NCBI GenBank assembly: GCA_016169945.1
Contig: JADLSH010000355.1
Coordinates: forward strand, 2,599,501-2,663,500
Source of the DNA: Trachythela sp. YZ-2020
Lineage: Eukaryota > Cnidaria > Anthozoa > Malacalcyonacea > Clavulariidae
Length of the DNA stretch: 64,000 nt
Direction: 5' to 3'
The number at the start of each line of letters is the position of its first letter. The stretch's first letter is position 1. Positions 45,425 through 56,676 of this stretch are shown piece by piece. The notes under the pieces are model-generated. The model did not search any database, was not told where the DNA came from, and saw only the letters and a program-made list of their open reading frames with translations. A program made the translations under genes and the position numbers.

Positions 45425-46005
45425 TAATTTCAGGATATCATGCAATATCTTAGGATATTATGCAATATCTTAGGATATCATACAGTATCTTAGGATATCA
45501 TTTTAGGATATCATACAGTATCTTAGGATATCATTTTAGGATATCATACAGTATCTTAGGATATCATTTTAGGATATCATACAGTATCTTAGGATATCAT
45601 ACAGTATCTTAGGATATCATTTTAGGATATCATACAATATCTTGGGATATCATAGAGTATCTTAGGATATCATTTTAGGATATCATACAGTATCTTAGGA
45701 TATCATACAGTATCTTAGGATATCATTTTAGGATATCATACAGTATCTTAGGATATCACACAGTATCTTAAGATATCATTTTAGGATATCATACAGTATC
45801 TTAGGATATCATACAGTATCTTAGGATATCATTTTAGGATATCATACAGTATCTTAGGATATCATTTTAGGATATCATACAGTATCTTAGGATATCACAC
45901 AGTATCTTAGGATATCATACAGTATCTTAGGATATCATGCCGTATCTTAGGATATCATTTTAGGATATCATACAGCATCTTAGGATATCATACAGTATCT
46001 TACAA
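45425..46005 (-). repeat. TATCCTAAGATACTG array, right arm
   Basis: Mirror copy of 44605-45095 with a different number of units, so the arrays have changed length since the palindrome formed. Confidence 0.85.
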
Positions 46006-46257
46006 AAGTAAAACCTGTTTGCTTAAAGTTATCTGGTTCGTGTTCGCTCAGGCGTGTCTGAGGAGATGACTGTTTGGCTGTGTTAATCACCGGTTTAATG
46101 ATTTAAAGTATAAAATGTACTATGCAAAACTAGATTTAATTGCTTTCACCTAACAATAATTAACTCTTGGCTGATAGTCAAGAGATATGCTTGCTCGGTC
46201 GGTATGGGTTAAAGAAATGTAAAGTAATTGTTAAAAGGTGAAAAAGCTATGAGGTTG

Positions 46258-46525
46258 ACTCGAACAATATATCCAATGATTCAATCTTAGGATTCAATGA
46301 TCCAATCTTAGGATTCAATGATCCAATCTTAGGATTCAATGATTCAATCTTAGGATTCAATGATTCAATCTTAGGATTCAATGATCCAATTTTAGGATTC
46401 AATGATTCAATCTTAGGATTCAATGATTCGCTCTTAGGATTCAATGATTCACTCTTAGGATTCAATGATTCAATCTTAGGATTAAATGATTCAGTCTTAG
46501 GATTCAATGATTCAATCTTAGGATT
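46258..46525 (-). repeat. 21-bp tandem array, right arm
   Basis: About thirteen units of the AATCCTAAGATTGAATCATTG type, nearly twice the length of the left-arm array. Confidence 0.8.
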
Positions 46526-47148
46526 TAGTCTGAAATAAACTAAAAACTGATAAACAAACGGCAATGAAGTAGCCAGAAATAAACTAAAACTGTATGTAAA
46601 CACACGGTATTGAAATAGCCAAATGTAAACTATAGACTGCAGATAAACAAACGACAGCATACTGTGTGAAATCAACTAAAATTGTACATAGTCAAACGGT
46701 ATTGAAGTAACCAGACATTATCAAACGATGTAGATAAATAAACGGCAGCGAAGTAGCCAGAATTAAAAACTGTACATAAACATACGACAGCGAAATAGCC
46801 GGTAATAAACCACTAGAAATAAACTAAAAACTGTAGATAAACAAACGACGGCGTTTCAAAAATCCCAAGAAAAGCCATTAGCACTGTGGTAAGCTGAAAT
46901 AAATTGATCTCAGAGTAAACTAAACATAAATAAATTGATCTCAGAGTGAACTAAACATAACCCTCTACATTTTACAAATTGTGTTGATGAGCATGCGTAT
47001 GATGTCATTACCTACCTCCCACAAGCATAGCAACAAACTTAAGTGAATATATACCGAGCGCTACATCATTCATTCATTCCTATTCTTGTATATAATAAAC
47101 TAAAAACTGTAGAAAAGCCATTGGCACTGTAGTAAGCTAAAATAAATT

Positions 47149-47313
47149 AAAGAGTCGTTTGAGGAGTTTAAAGAACGGGTTTTTCGTTGCTGCGATGATA
47201 TTGATACATCAACAATTGATCGGACGATCGAAAGTTTACCGAGACGTATTAATGCAGTGATAAACGGACACGTTCTCGAACAAAGTATTAGAAATAACAG
47301 TCTCTATATCTAG
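47149..47313 (+). pseudogene. Tc1-like transposase, 3' end
   Basis: 54 codons starting KESFEEFKERVFRCCDDIDT, then STIDRTIESLPRRINAVING and a stop at 47311. Helix plus SLPRRI is the usual C terminus of Tc1/mariner transposases. It continues the fragment at 41797-42316 after the TTAA element is removed, but the catalytic middle is missing, so a deletion preceded or accompanied the insertion. Confidence 0.7.
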
Positions 47314-49477
47314 TAATATAGTACAATCCATTTAATTAAAGGACAGTTTTTAATATTAACTTTGGCTAGTAATACATATAAATCCATATAATTTAAATGA
47401 GAATTTTTACCACAAAAATTACTGTTAATGGACGAAACTGACTATAGACTCTGGGCAATAAGCTTCATCTGTATTGTAAAAATATTTCGTTGTTTACATG
47501 CAGACCATGTCGCCCTAAAGGCATCTACAAAGCTTACATTATTTGCTTGCCAAAGCCGGCGTATAGCCGTAGGCTACGAAGCACTTTATAGTTCGTCATT
47601 GTCCTAAAACCTTGCGTGATTCATTCATGAACAACAAAGGCGCTATAGTTAAACATACTTGGTTATAGTTTAGTAATTCCATATTACAATATCATTCTTA
47701 CTTGGATCCAGCGGAACGAAGACTAACACGAAAAACGCTGACATAAACCTAAAATCTCGTACGTCCAAGAGGCACGCAATGGCAAAGTGGAGATCCATGT
47801 ATGTTACTATCTACACAAGAACGGCAGTGGAACGTTTTCACTCGGTTTCTAAATCCTAGCAATGTTCTGGAGCTGGAATCGTATCTCTTGGAACTTAAAA
47901 CCGCGTGAGTGTGTTGGATATTCTTACTATATAATACTCTTAGTACATTATGTTACTATAGACAGGTTACTAGATCAAAGCTTAACGCATAAACCTAGGA
48001 ATATTGTCGCATACATGAAAAAACAACATAGTCCTATTTAATTGAAAGAAAGATTCTCTGTATTCAATTCTACTATGCCGCGCAAATCGTATCAATCTTA
48101 TTATCTATATTTAGTGATATTATGTATAGTCTCACATGTCTGAATGATCATGAATGCCAAAGATATATCTTTTATAACATGGTATAAAGTCATATTTTCT
48201 ACTACATGTACATTCAACTATTAAGATCCTCATTTGGCTATCGGCACCTAATATATAAGATAGAAATCTACAAATATAGCCTATAAGGGGAAAATATACC
48301 AATATTCTTATTGCGTGCTCATAATTTGGCCTTTTCTGCGTTGGTCTGCGAGACTGTAATATGATATGAAGCTAACCCGGCTCTCATGAAATCTGTCATC
48401 AGTCATTTATCTATAATCTTATTCTTATAGTTATAGCTGATAATTCCTACTTTAAATAATAACGCCACAAACAGCCTGCAATTAACTGTAGGCCTTGCAT
48501 ATTGCTACTACACTGTACTTGTTACTTTTTCGTTTTATAAACTGTAACAGTAATTAGAAAACCAAGGCGATTTGTTTTATTCAAAGCTGATAATGAGTGG
48601 CATAAAAATCCCAACACGCACAAGCTCACCACAGAATATATACAGCCTTGCTTTCGTTTCTTCTTTCTTTCTCTTGGTTAAAGATAAAGTTTAGACATGA
48701 GGGAGGTCTGCTAAAGTTGGTTCCTGCCGTCCACTGCCTATCGCGAGACCTGCTGCAGATTTTCCTGGCTTAGTTACGAACTTGATAGTTATAGTATGAA
48801 CTATATAATTATGTATTCTTAGCTGTATTCTACATGCGAGGATGAAATCATACTGAGTTTCGGCTAGCCTGTAGAGCTTCAAAGTTTTTGAACTTTAAAC
48901 AAAAAGAAATAAAAAATGAAACAAGAAACTTTAGTTACTTTTAGTCAGGATACAATGTTAAACAAAACAGTGCTTCAACTGTTCACTCCGTCCTTTTTCA
49001 TACTCTGACATGGTGCTGTATAGCGTGATACGGACACTTGTTACAATTGTAAATATAGAGCTCTGTAGGGGAGCTGCTGCATGGTGGTCATGGCCCTATC
49101 CAGGTTTCCTGTAAAGCAGGTTTTTCCTGGCCTCACTGATTGCCCAGCTTTATTGATTGATTAATTGTAAGTGTTGGTATCTCATAAACAGCATACATAT
49201 ATAGTATTCCTCGCGTATTGATTTCATCCATCGCACGTGATTTTGCACGATGAAACCTTGATATCAGAATAAGATACAACTTGAGATATTTAATGAACAC
49301 CCACCCGTCGTTTCTTCGGTCTATGGGGATCACACACACTATCGCTGTGTGATTGTGGAGGCAATTGCTCTAGTATGAGGTCGCAATTTTACCATAGACC
49401 TCACGTTTTCCTTACGGAATTTGTCAACCTGGCCTAGAGCCAATTTTACTTACAAAATCGGCGTGATTTCTGCATAT
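47314..49477. other. No gene confirmed
   Basis: AT-rich. A 110-bp open stretch ending ACCGC|GTGAGT near 47905 looks exon-like but has no partner. Nothing else recognised. Confidence 0.35.
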
Positions 49478-49778
49478 GAGTATATGTCCTGAGCCAGATC
49501 AGTAATAATTATGTCACAAATATCTTTCTGATCATTAATTCCCAGGGTCCAGCTCAGAGTATATGTCCTGCAGGGCAGACTAGGACCCAGCTATAGAGTA
49601 TATGTCCTAGCCGCCTTTACTCAGGATCCAGCTCAAATCCGCGCGGTAAAAGTATATGTCTTGGGCAGATGAGGACCCAGCTGTAAATCAGTATAAGTCC
49701 TAATCAACTTTCCTCAAGATCCAGCTTTTCAATTACGAGTATATGCCCTGGGAACCGCTCAGCACCCAGCTCATCGCA
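49478..49778 (+). repeat. Six diverged repeats of a two-box unit
   Basis: GAGTATATGTCCTG (box 1) and AGGACCCAGCT (box 2) alternate about six times with spacers of different length: boxes 1 start near 49478, 49556, 49597, 49651, 49691 and 49737. Confidence 0.75.
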
Positions 49779-49960
49779 GACAAACCAAAATATAGAGCAG
49801 TTGTCTCACACTTCCATAATGCCACAAAACATTGCTTGGTTTACTCTGTGTCATTCATCTTAGAATATAAGAATAGTGGTTGAGGACATTAATTGCAGTG
49901 TTAATATGAACTTTGACCTTTGAAACTTGAATATATATATATATATATGTCCATACATAC

Positions 49961-50336
49961 GCGGTACTCCATGTAACTTTAAGAATTTCTTACGGAATAA
50001 ACTCAAAATATATTATTGTTCTTGCAGTGTGTTATAGGGCGATTCGATCTTTATTAAAATTTTCAGTTTATAAAAAAATATATTGCAATAAATCAAAGTT
50101 TGAGGCGGTACTCCATTTGCGGCACAATAAAGTATTTTAATGTAATCTGTTTATACTTTTGGTACTTTCATGGACCAACGTTTATAACTCACGAACAAAA
50201 CTTCGCTAAACAATAAGCAATCGCAAAAAGAAGTGTATCAACAGCAATTTATCTTCATGGAAAAGTACGAGGAAAAAGGTAGTATATTAAATGAGAAATA
50301 TTTGCTTTTTGATGGAGTACCGAAAGGGAGTACCGC
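49961..50336. mobile_element. MITE with GCGGTACTCC ends
   Basis: GCGGTACTCCA at the left, GGGAGTACCGC at the right; further GGTACTCC copies lie at about 50105 and 50314. TSD not defined. Confidence 0.5.
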
Positions 50337-50566
50337 ATTCAGCTACTGAAATACTCGTTTCCATCCTCAAAAATGACATGACGTAATAATTTTGAAAATT
50401 TGGTTTCTCCCTTTTTTAATCATAAAAGGCTAAGGAAATATTAGATTTGTACTAAGGGATAACGTAATCATCTTGGTTCAGTTGGTAAACAACTTTTGCT
50501 AATATTCCCGGCCACAAAATTATGCAAAGCCATTTTGAGACGTGAAATTGAGTATTACATAGGTAA

Positions 50567-51790
50567 CTAATAACTGTAGCTAATAATAATAAGCAATGCA
50601 GAATTTTCGCTATAGTCAATTATTAACCTTGCAAAACATTTGGGGCATGGTGGTAAACTAACTTGAGCATCTTGGGGAATTTGCTGCCAAAAATTAAAAA
50701 ATACCCATCTGACCTGCATCATTTGGGTATTACATTGATCCAGGGAGCCTCCTTTCACCAGAACAATGGGAGCATCAGCTGTAGCAAAGAAAGGTGTGTC
50801 CTTGCAAAACTCGATGTCTTTGCTGCAAAAGTTTTTGGGAGCTGCGATATGGACTGTATCACCTTCTAGTAACTGTAGGAAGTCGCCCCAGGTTATTATG
50901 GACGGATGCCAACGGAAATCATTCAGTAGCACAACCTCTGCATCTTCAACCCCCATCCATGCAAATGTACCAGTTGCTGGGTTTGTGAAAGTCTTGAAAA
51001 TTGACTTGAGCGGTGATAGCATAAATGACTTTCCCGTGTTAGCTGGACCAAATATAAACACATTTCGGTATTTTCCCCGACCAAGACTAAGCGCTTTTAA
51101 CATTGCGTTACAAAAACTCGAAAATGGGATGTCGTTTCGCTGGAGTAAGCTCAGCCCCAATTCCAACCATTTGCCATTGCATTCGCCTACACACTCTCCG
51201 GAATACGCTTCCTTCAAAAGCTGCAAACGGCTTTTCTCCATTCGTGCCAATCTTTGCGGTGCGTCGTCGAACTCCTTTGCCAAATCCAATGCCTCGTTCA
51301 CGATTTTCTGACCGCGGTTAGCTATGAACTCAGCTAGAGTAGTTTTTCCCTCTTTTTTTTGTCTTAGAGCCAGATTAATAAGTTCTAACCTCGACTTGAT
51401 CTTATTTTCCCGAATAATCTCCACCACATCAAATGTCGTATAGCGTTCCCTTTTTCTACCTTTTTTCCCCTTGCCCGCTGATCGTTTGCCTTTTTTAGCT
51501 TTAGTTGCCGCCTCCGTCGCCGGTGGACCACTAAGCTCAGGGTGTCCGTCCGATAGCACAATATGTTCGTCTTCTTTAGTGACATATTTATATGCGCTGT
51601 AGTATGTAGCGTGACTAGAACTGAAATTAACATTTATTCCGTTTTCTGACTCCAATCTGGCACGGACTCTACACCATCGTGCTCGGCGAGTAAGTTTTAT
51701 AGCCATGTGATAATGACTTGAGGGGATAATACTAGTGCGCAAAATGATTTTTTGTTTTGAGGTAAGATTTTTTAATTTGTCCCAATGCAA
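50567..51790 (-). CDS. Rep-like HUH endonuclease / SF3 helicase
   Basis: 407 codons open. The HUH metal site is HYH (residues 26-28) and the nuclease Tyr/Lys motif is YVTK (69-72); a Lys/Arg-rich linker follows. The SF3 helicase has Walker A GPANTGKSF (about 247-256), Walker B VVLLNDF (about 285) and FFATADAP (about 335), and a terminal CPKC. Such proteins nick origins and unwind DNA in rolling-circle replication; similar genes are scattered through cnidarian genomes (family knowledge). The open frame starts with TTG straight after a stop, and the first ATG lies after HYH, so motif I must be in an upstream exon or lost. No TIR or TSD was identified. It could be a mobile replicon, a domesticated gene or an old endogenised viral Rep. 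Confidence 0.85.
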   Translation of the reverse strand: MHWDKLKNLTSKQKIILRTSIIPSSHYHMAIKLTRRARWCRVRARLESENGINVNFSSSHATYYSAYKYVTKEDEHIVLSDGHPELSGPPATEAATKAKKGKRSAGKGKKGRKRERYTTFDVVEIIRENKIKSRLELINLALRQKKEGKTTLAEFIANRGQKIVNEALDLAKEFDDAPQRLARMEKSRLQLLKEAYSGECVGECNGKWLELGLSLLQRNDIPFSSFCNAMLKALSLGRGKYRNVFIFGPANTGKSFMLSPLKSIFKTFTNPATGTFAWMGVEDAEVVLLNDFRWHPSIITWGDFLQLLEGDTVHIAAPKNFCSKDIEFCKDTPFFATADAPIVLVKGGSLDQCNTQMMQVRWVFFNFWQQIPQDAQVSLPPCPKCFARLIIDYSENSALLIIISYSY

Positions 51791-51846
51791 CTATTCCTTG
51801 ATTGTAGCTCTCTAATACAGATAACGAAGAGACAGAGCAAAGTGTC

Positions 51847-52010
51847 CGTATTAGAGAGATATCCATATTAGAGATGTGTCCGTACTAGAGTGGTGTCCGA
51901 ATTAGAGAGATGTCCATATTAGTGAGGTGTCCGTATTAGAAAGGTGTTACTGTTCGTATTAGAGTGATGTCTGTATTAGAGTGATGTCTGTAAAGAGAGG
52001 TTCAACTGGA
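51847..52010 (+). repeat. GTGTCCGTATTAGAG tandem repeats
   Basis: About nine diverged units of roughly 17 bp (GTCCGTATTAGAGAG, GTGTCCGTACTAGAGTG and similar) lead directly into the duplicated exon block. Confidence 0.7.
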
Positions 52011-52062
52011 CTCTATTAATTGGTACATCGTAATAAAGCAGCCAAGTGAGAAATAGACTTAC

Positions 52063-52116
52063 ATCAGGTCCATTGGGTGGTTGAAGGAATTGTACTGGAT
52101 TTTGTAGTTCATCAAT
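52063..52116 (-). CDS. Coiled-coil gene, exon copy 1
   Basis: 54 nt on the minus strand between TATTATTAG and GT|AAGT: encodes IDELQNPVQFLQPPNGPD in phase 0. The downstream partner of exon copy 2. Confidence 0.55.
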
Positions 52117-52852
52117 CTAATAATAGGAATGAATTGTAATTATATTGGATTATAAGCCTGTCCACGGGGGAGAGGGGGCATAAATAGATTGGCAAGGAAT
52201 ATTTCAAAGTAAAAGGATCCACTGCAGGTTATTAGTATTGTACAATAAGTTACTGTGAAAACAGTTTGTTTTGTGTGACGTTTCGAGTGCTGACGGTTGA
52301 CCTTTCGTCAAGAGGTTATAGTATTTTATATAAGATTTTTCTCGGCATCTCGTTCGACAAGATTAATTGTAACAGGTGTTAGTAGATGGAATACTCGAAT
52401 GGAAATTTATATACATTTTTAGACCTAGCCAGGAGCAGTTGCGAAAAATGCAACTTAGGCCTTTCGGCTTTAATTTGTTCATTCTAAGTGCATTAAGAAT
52501 AAAATGTGTCAATAAGCTCCTTGAAGGTGTGCATGGCAATAAGTTTGTTTTAAATTTATTTATCACCATCTGTTGCCCTGTAACGTTTACTAAGAAACCA
52601 ACCGATTTTTTCATATCGCTCTTTGAAAATTTGGCTACATATTTTTAATTTTTTATATCATGACCATTGTCAAAACAAAAACCGAACCAGTAACTGATCT
52701 TTCACCAATAGAATTATTTTGTCTCCTTCCTTGAAATTCAGTACACATGTGTGTCGTCGTTTTTAAGGCGCGGGGATGAAGGTGGATAGCAGGGCGCTTA
52801 TCTATAGAGCGGTGCAACGAGCGCGCGCGCGTATTAGAGTGATGTCTGTATA

Positions 52853-53025
52853 AAGACTGATTTCCATTCAGTGCAAAATGTCGCGCGATCGACCTTTTGC
52901 TATCGTTTTCTTTTGAATTATGGGCCTTCGACTGGAACGGATCCGGTCGAGGACTCATAATTCAAAAGAAAACGATCGCAAAAGGTCGATCACGCGACAT
53001 TTTGCACTGAATGGAAATCAGCCTT
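52853..53025. mobile_element. 173-bp hairpin MITE
   Basis: AAGACTGATTTCCATTCAGT and complement AAGGCTGATTTCCATTCAGT, followed by GCAAAATGTCGCG on both sides; TA flanks. Stem about 75 bp with a GGATCC-containing loop. Confidence 0.75.
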
Positions 53026-53111
53026 TAGAGTGATGTCTGTAAAGAGAGGTTCAGCTGGACTCTAGTAATTGGTACATCGTAATAAAGCAGCCAAGCGAGA
53101 AATAGACTTAC

Positions 53112-53165
53112 ATCAGGTCCATTGGGTGGTTGAAGGAGTTGTACTGGGTTTAGTAGTCCGTCAAT
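53112..53165 (-). CDS. Coiled-coil gene, exon copy 2
   Basis: 54 nt, same splice sites as copy 1, encoding IDGLLNPVQLLQPPNGPD in phase 0. Both copies are open with good donors and acceptors, so they could be spliced in series or alternatively. Confidence 0.55.
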
Positions 53166-53989
53166 CTAATAATAGGAATGAATTGTAATTATATTGGATT
53201 ATAAGCCTGTCCACGGGGGAGAGGGGGAATAAATAGATTGGCAAGGAATATTTCAAAGTAAAAGGATCCACTGCAGGTTATTAGTATTGTACAATAAGTT
53301 ACTGTGAAAACCATCTGACGTTTCGAGTGCTGACGGTTGACCTTTCATCAAGAGGTTATAGTATGCAAGTTTATATAAGATTTTTCTCGGCATCTCGTTC
53401 GATAGGATTCATTGTAGAAGGTGTTAGTAGATGGAATACTCGAATAGCAATTTTAAAAATGTATATAAATTTCCGTTCGAGTATTCCATGTACTAACACC
53501 TTCTACAAGTTTATATAAGGTTATAGTATGCAGGTTTATAAGGGCAACAGTTTAATCTTTTTCAGGTAATTCTGGCCCCAAACACAAAAGTTGACTATAC
53601 ATGATGAACATGTTTTGGGAAGGTAGCGGGGTATATTTGAAGGTTTCATCAAATTATATAGGTGGGCTACACTAAGTGGGATAGTACAGCACATGGTGGT
53701 CGACTCTAAAAGAATAATCAGTTATTGGAGTACATTATTTTCCGGACCGCTGATTACCCAATCATATCGCGTAAACTACAGAAACTAGCGCTTGCCATAT
53801 AATAAAGTCACTTGTCGATCTTGTGTTTGATGGCAAATACAGGTAATGGGAACATTTTGCATCATTTGCTAGCTCCCATAAGCGTTCACAACTATTTGTA
53901 ACACTTAACTGAAACCCACTTGTTGGCTACTCGTTACAGTTCTTCTTACGAGAACAATTACAACTACAATTACTACAACAAAAACTTAC

Positions 53990-54094
53990 GATCTGTCCAA
54001 GATGATCATACATAACTTGGGCCTCTTCCTGTCGTCTTTGAAACTGATAAATCAGGCGTTGGAGCTCATCACTATACACGCGCAAATTGTAATT
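53990..54094 (-). CDS. Coiled-coil gene, exon
   Basis: 105 nt in phase 0 between ATTTAG and ATC|GTAAGT. Encodes NYNLRVYSDELQRLIYQFQR then RQEEAQVMYDHLGQI, a heptad-like, Glu/Gln-rich helix. It is part of a minus-strand series at 62.4, 59.7, 55.1, 54.0, 53.1 and 52.1 kb, all multiples of three in the same phase. Family not recognised; a structural or centrosomal coiled-coil protein is a guess. Confidence 0.6.
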
Positions 54095-55071
54095 CTAAAT
54101 GCACCGAGAATATAACGTGTTTGCCTGGCTGTAAGTATGGTTGTTTTCTTTTTGTAAGGGTCAACCCTTATTGATCCAGTGTTACTGATCCAGTGCACCG
54201 CTCTCGTCTTATTTCCTCTTCGCGTGTTTACGCGCGCACCCCACGTAGCACCGTCGTGTATAATTGGTCAAATACAGGTACAACGAATTTTACGGAATCA
54301 TTGGGTCTTAAGTAAAGTTCGGGTCAAACGTGGTGGTACAGTGTAGGTAGCATTCTAAAATATATAGCCGTGGTTTGTGCCTGAACTACCTGAAAAAAGC
54401 ACAACTCACAGTAAACAAGCTACATTGAAGGGGGTCACCTTATAATCAACCTTTACATTACATACACTTGAGAATATTGTATTGTATCTGAAGTCATGCA
54501 ACACAAATGTTATATTACTTAAATATGTTTTTTGCAAGATCTTCACAACAAAAATTACAAGTAATGATATTAATTATGAAGCGCAAATTTTTGCAGCATT
54601 TTCAGCTGTCCAAGTTCTTAAATTTGACACCCAGAAAGTGCAGGAAACAGCATTTCCGACCCTCAATTTAAAACATTTTTCCAGACCCCCCCAAGTATCC
54701 GACCCCTGACTTTAAATATGTTCCTACGCCACTAAAATGTACGTTTTATTTGTTTGCAAAAAATATATGTCATAGGACCATGACTTGAAAGAAGGCTATT
54801 AGTGGAAGAATTAAAAGAAGCAAGTGCGCCAAATTGTACTAGGGGTGGGTCATTATGTTTTCAACTATCAGATGGGGGTGGGTCATGTGTATTTCTCAAC
54901 AAATCAGGGGGGTGGGTGACCTCAAACTATCCTTTGTAAATATCAATTTTCATAGCCCCCTCCCCTAGCATAGTCTGGTTAATTCAACAAGGATGTCCTT
55001 GTTAAATCAACCTAAATGCTGGTTAGACTTGCATGTTCAAAGGTAAATACAATAACCTGAGAAACCTTTAC
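54095..55071. other. Intron sequence of the coiled-coil gene
   Basis: No further exon seen. Contains GGGTGGGTCA-type words near 54845-54915. Confidence 0.4.
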
Positions 55072-55191
55072 CTGTTGTTCCAGCTCATTTACGCCTTCAG
55101 CTAGGGATTTATTTTCTTGCTCTAAATTATCTATTTTTTGCTGTAAAACGGTCGTTTCTTGTCTTTCACGACGCAAGTTTCCCGCCCCAAT
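55072..55191 (-). CDS. Coiled-coil gene, exon
   Basis: 120 nt in phase 0 between TTAAG and CAG|GTAAAG. Encodes IGAGNLRRERQETTVLQQKI then DNLEQENKSLAEGVNELEQQ, a strong coiled-coil pattern (Leu every seven residues, many Glu/Gln). This is the clearest coding exon of the series. Confidence 0.65.
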
Positions 55192-55309
55192 CTTAACCTA
55201 TTAAGTGCAATATAAACACATGAGTAACATTAATTGGAAATATATAATTAATAAATTAATAATCAAATTATAACAGACACTTTGCTCGACTGTCCCCTTA
55301 GACTTGGAT

Positions 55310-55384
55310 CAAGTCCGTCTCTCTAGAGTCCGAGTCGCGAAGCGACGAGATCGAGGTGCAAGAATGGAGGGAGAGACGGACTTG
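55310..55384. mobile_element. 75-bp MITE, CAAGTCCGTCTCTC ends
   Basis: Inverted ends CAAGTCCGTCTCTCTAGAGT and GAGAGACGGACTTG, with TCGCGAAGCGA at the centre. A second copy in opposite orientation lies at 59511-59606. Confidence 0.7.
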
Positions 55385-55550
55385 GCTCACCTGCAATGTT
55401 TCGAATCAGATTTATTATTTTGGCGGGAAATTATATTAATAGACAGGTGTTATTTTTAGCGGTTTGTTACAAATACGGTTATACGGAAGCCCGCAAGTGT
55501 CAGGGCAAAATTATTAAAATACCCGTCGCGATCGGTTTGGTGGAAAACGC

Positions 55551-55648
55551 GGACTGCGGACTGCGGACTGCGGACTGCGGACTGCGGACTGCGGACTGCG
55601 GACTGCGGACTGCGGACTGCGGACTGCGGACTGCGGACTGCGGACTGC
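55551..55648 (+). repeat. GGACTGC x14 array
   Basis: Exactly 14 perfect 7-bp units inside the left TIR. Confidence 0.95.
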
Positions 55649-56009
55649 CTCTTCATTTATAGAAAATCTTTTGCCTTTGGGTTGTGGGAGAAATATTGTC
55701 GCACTACTGCGCATGCCCATCTCGAAGTTTATGCGGATATTTATAGAAAATATTTTGCGGTTGGGTTGTGGGAGAAATATTGTCGCACTACTGCGCATGT
55801 CCATCTCGAAGTTTATGAAAAATACGATATTGTTATTAAATAATTTATAATAAAAGCTATAAATGTTCAACCTTCCATTAGCTCTCTCTTCAAATCGCCG
55901 GTGCGCTAGTGTAGTTGTCTATACACTCGCTTTTTATACTCTATACCACATATCTTAACCTAACATATGCACGCAACTTACTGATTGACGATTGTGTTGT
56001 TGTTTTTTA

Positions 56010-56660
56010 CCCATTATATGCTTTTGTTGATCTGTAGTGAACAAATACGTTGAATTACCCTGCGATTAACATTTTGAAAAACATGATGGCAAGAACGCAA
56101 TCATAAAATTTGTAAAAACACATGTCAAATGAATTATAAGCACACCGATAAAGAAAGCACATCTTCTCTGAGATTGGGATGTTTAAATACATGATGTTTT
56201 TCTTTAACAATCATGTTTTTCTACATGGATATTGTGAAAAATATAAAATTTCAATGAAAATATATCTTAACATGTACTATTATGCAGGTTGCTGGCGTAG
56301 CTGTTGCGCGAAGCCGTTGTTTGCTATGTAAGAATTATGTGTAATTATAGGACAATGGCAATGCTGTGGCGTTGGTTGAGGCTGTAACGGTTGTAGTGCA
56401 ACTCTCTGCGGTACCGTGGTGGCTGTACAACTTTTGAACTTTAATGTACTGCTCAGTGCTCCTGTACAGATGGTGGTATTGGTTGTAAAAATTGTGCTGG
56501 TAATTGTGATAAGACACCACACATTTAAAAATGACGTTGATTGCGTTCAAGAGTACATGTTAAGAAAGTAAAAACTCTTGCCATCATGTTTTTCAAAATG
56601 TTAATCGCAGGGTAATTCAACGTATTTGTTCACTACAGATCAACAAAAGCATATAATGGG
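56010..56660. mobile_element. Nested palindromic element
   Basis: CCCATTATATGCTTTTGTTG and its complement are the ends; arms of about 95 bp reach AAAACATGATGGCAAGA. No TTAA or other TSD seen. Confidence 0.65.
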
Positions 56661-56676
56661 CAGTCCTTGAAACTCA

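Larger units (their letters stand above)
42337..47146. mobile_element. 4.8-kb palindromic TTAA element
   Basis: Ends TTTATTTTAGCTTACTACAG and its complement, with TTAA at 42333-42336 and 47147-47150. The two halves are mirror copies that meet near 45240 at an alternating GACTATGACTATAG centre. Each arm carries a 21-bp tandem array (NPKIESL when translated) and a larger TATCCTAAGATACTG array. The left arm was later hit by two MITEs. No transposase. A TTAA target suggests piggyBac or Kolobok mobilisation; the TIR does not start with CCC. Confidence 0.82.
51973..53450. repeat. Tandem duplication of ~1.06 kb containing an exon
   Basis: About 51973-52400 recurs at about 53032-53450, beginning GTGATGTCTGTAAAGAGAGG and running through CACTGCAGGTTATTAGTATT to CTCGGCATCTCGTTCGA. 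The copies differ by scattered substitutions and small indels. A MITE (52853-53025) sits at the junction. Confidence 0.85.

Noticed and set aside
44004..46675. Two matching proteins with NPKIESL repeats
   Set aside because: Mirror frames over the two arms of one palindrome; the 21-bp unit keeps the frame open by arithmetic. No splice or start evidence.
47790..47905. Plus-strand exon ending ACCGC|GTGAGT
   Set aside because: Open in more than one frame and with no partner exon; kept only as a note.
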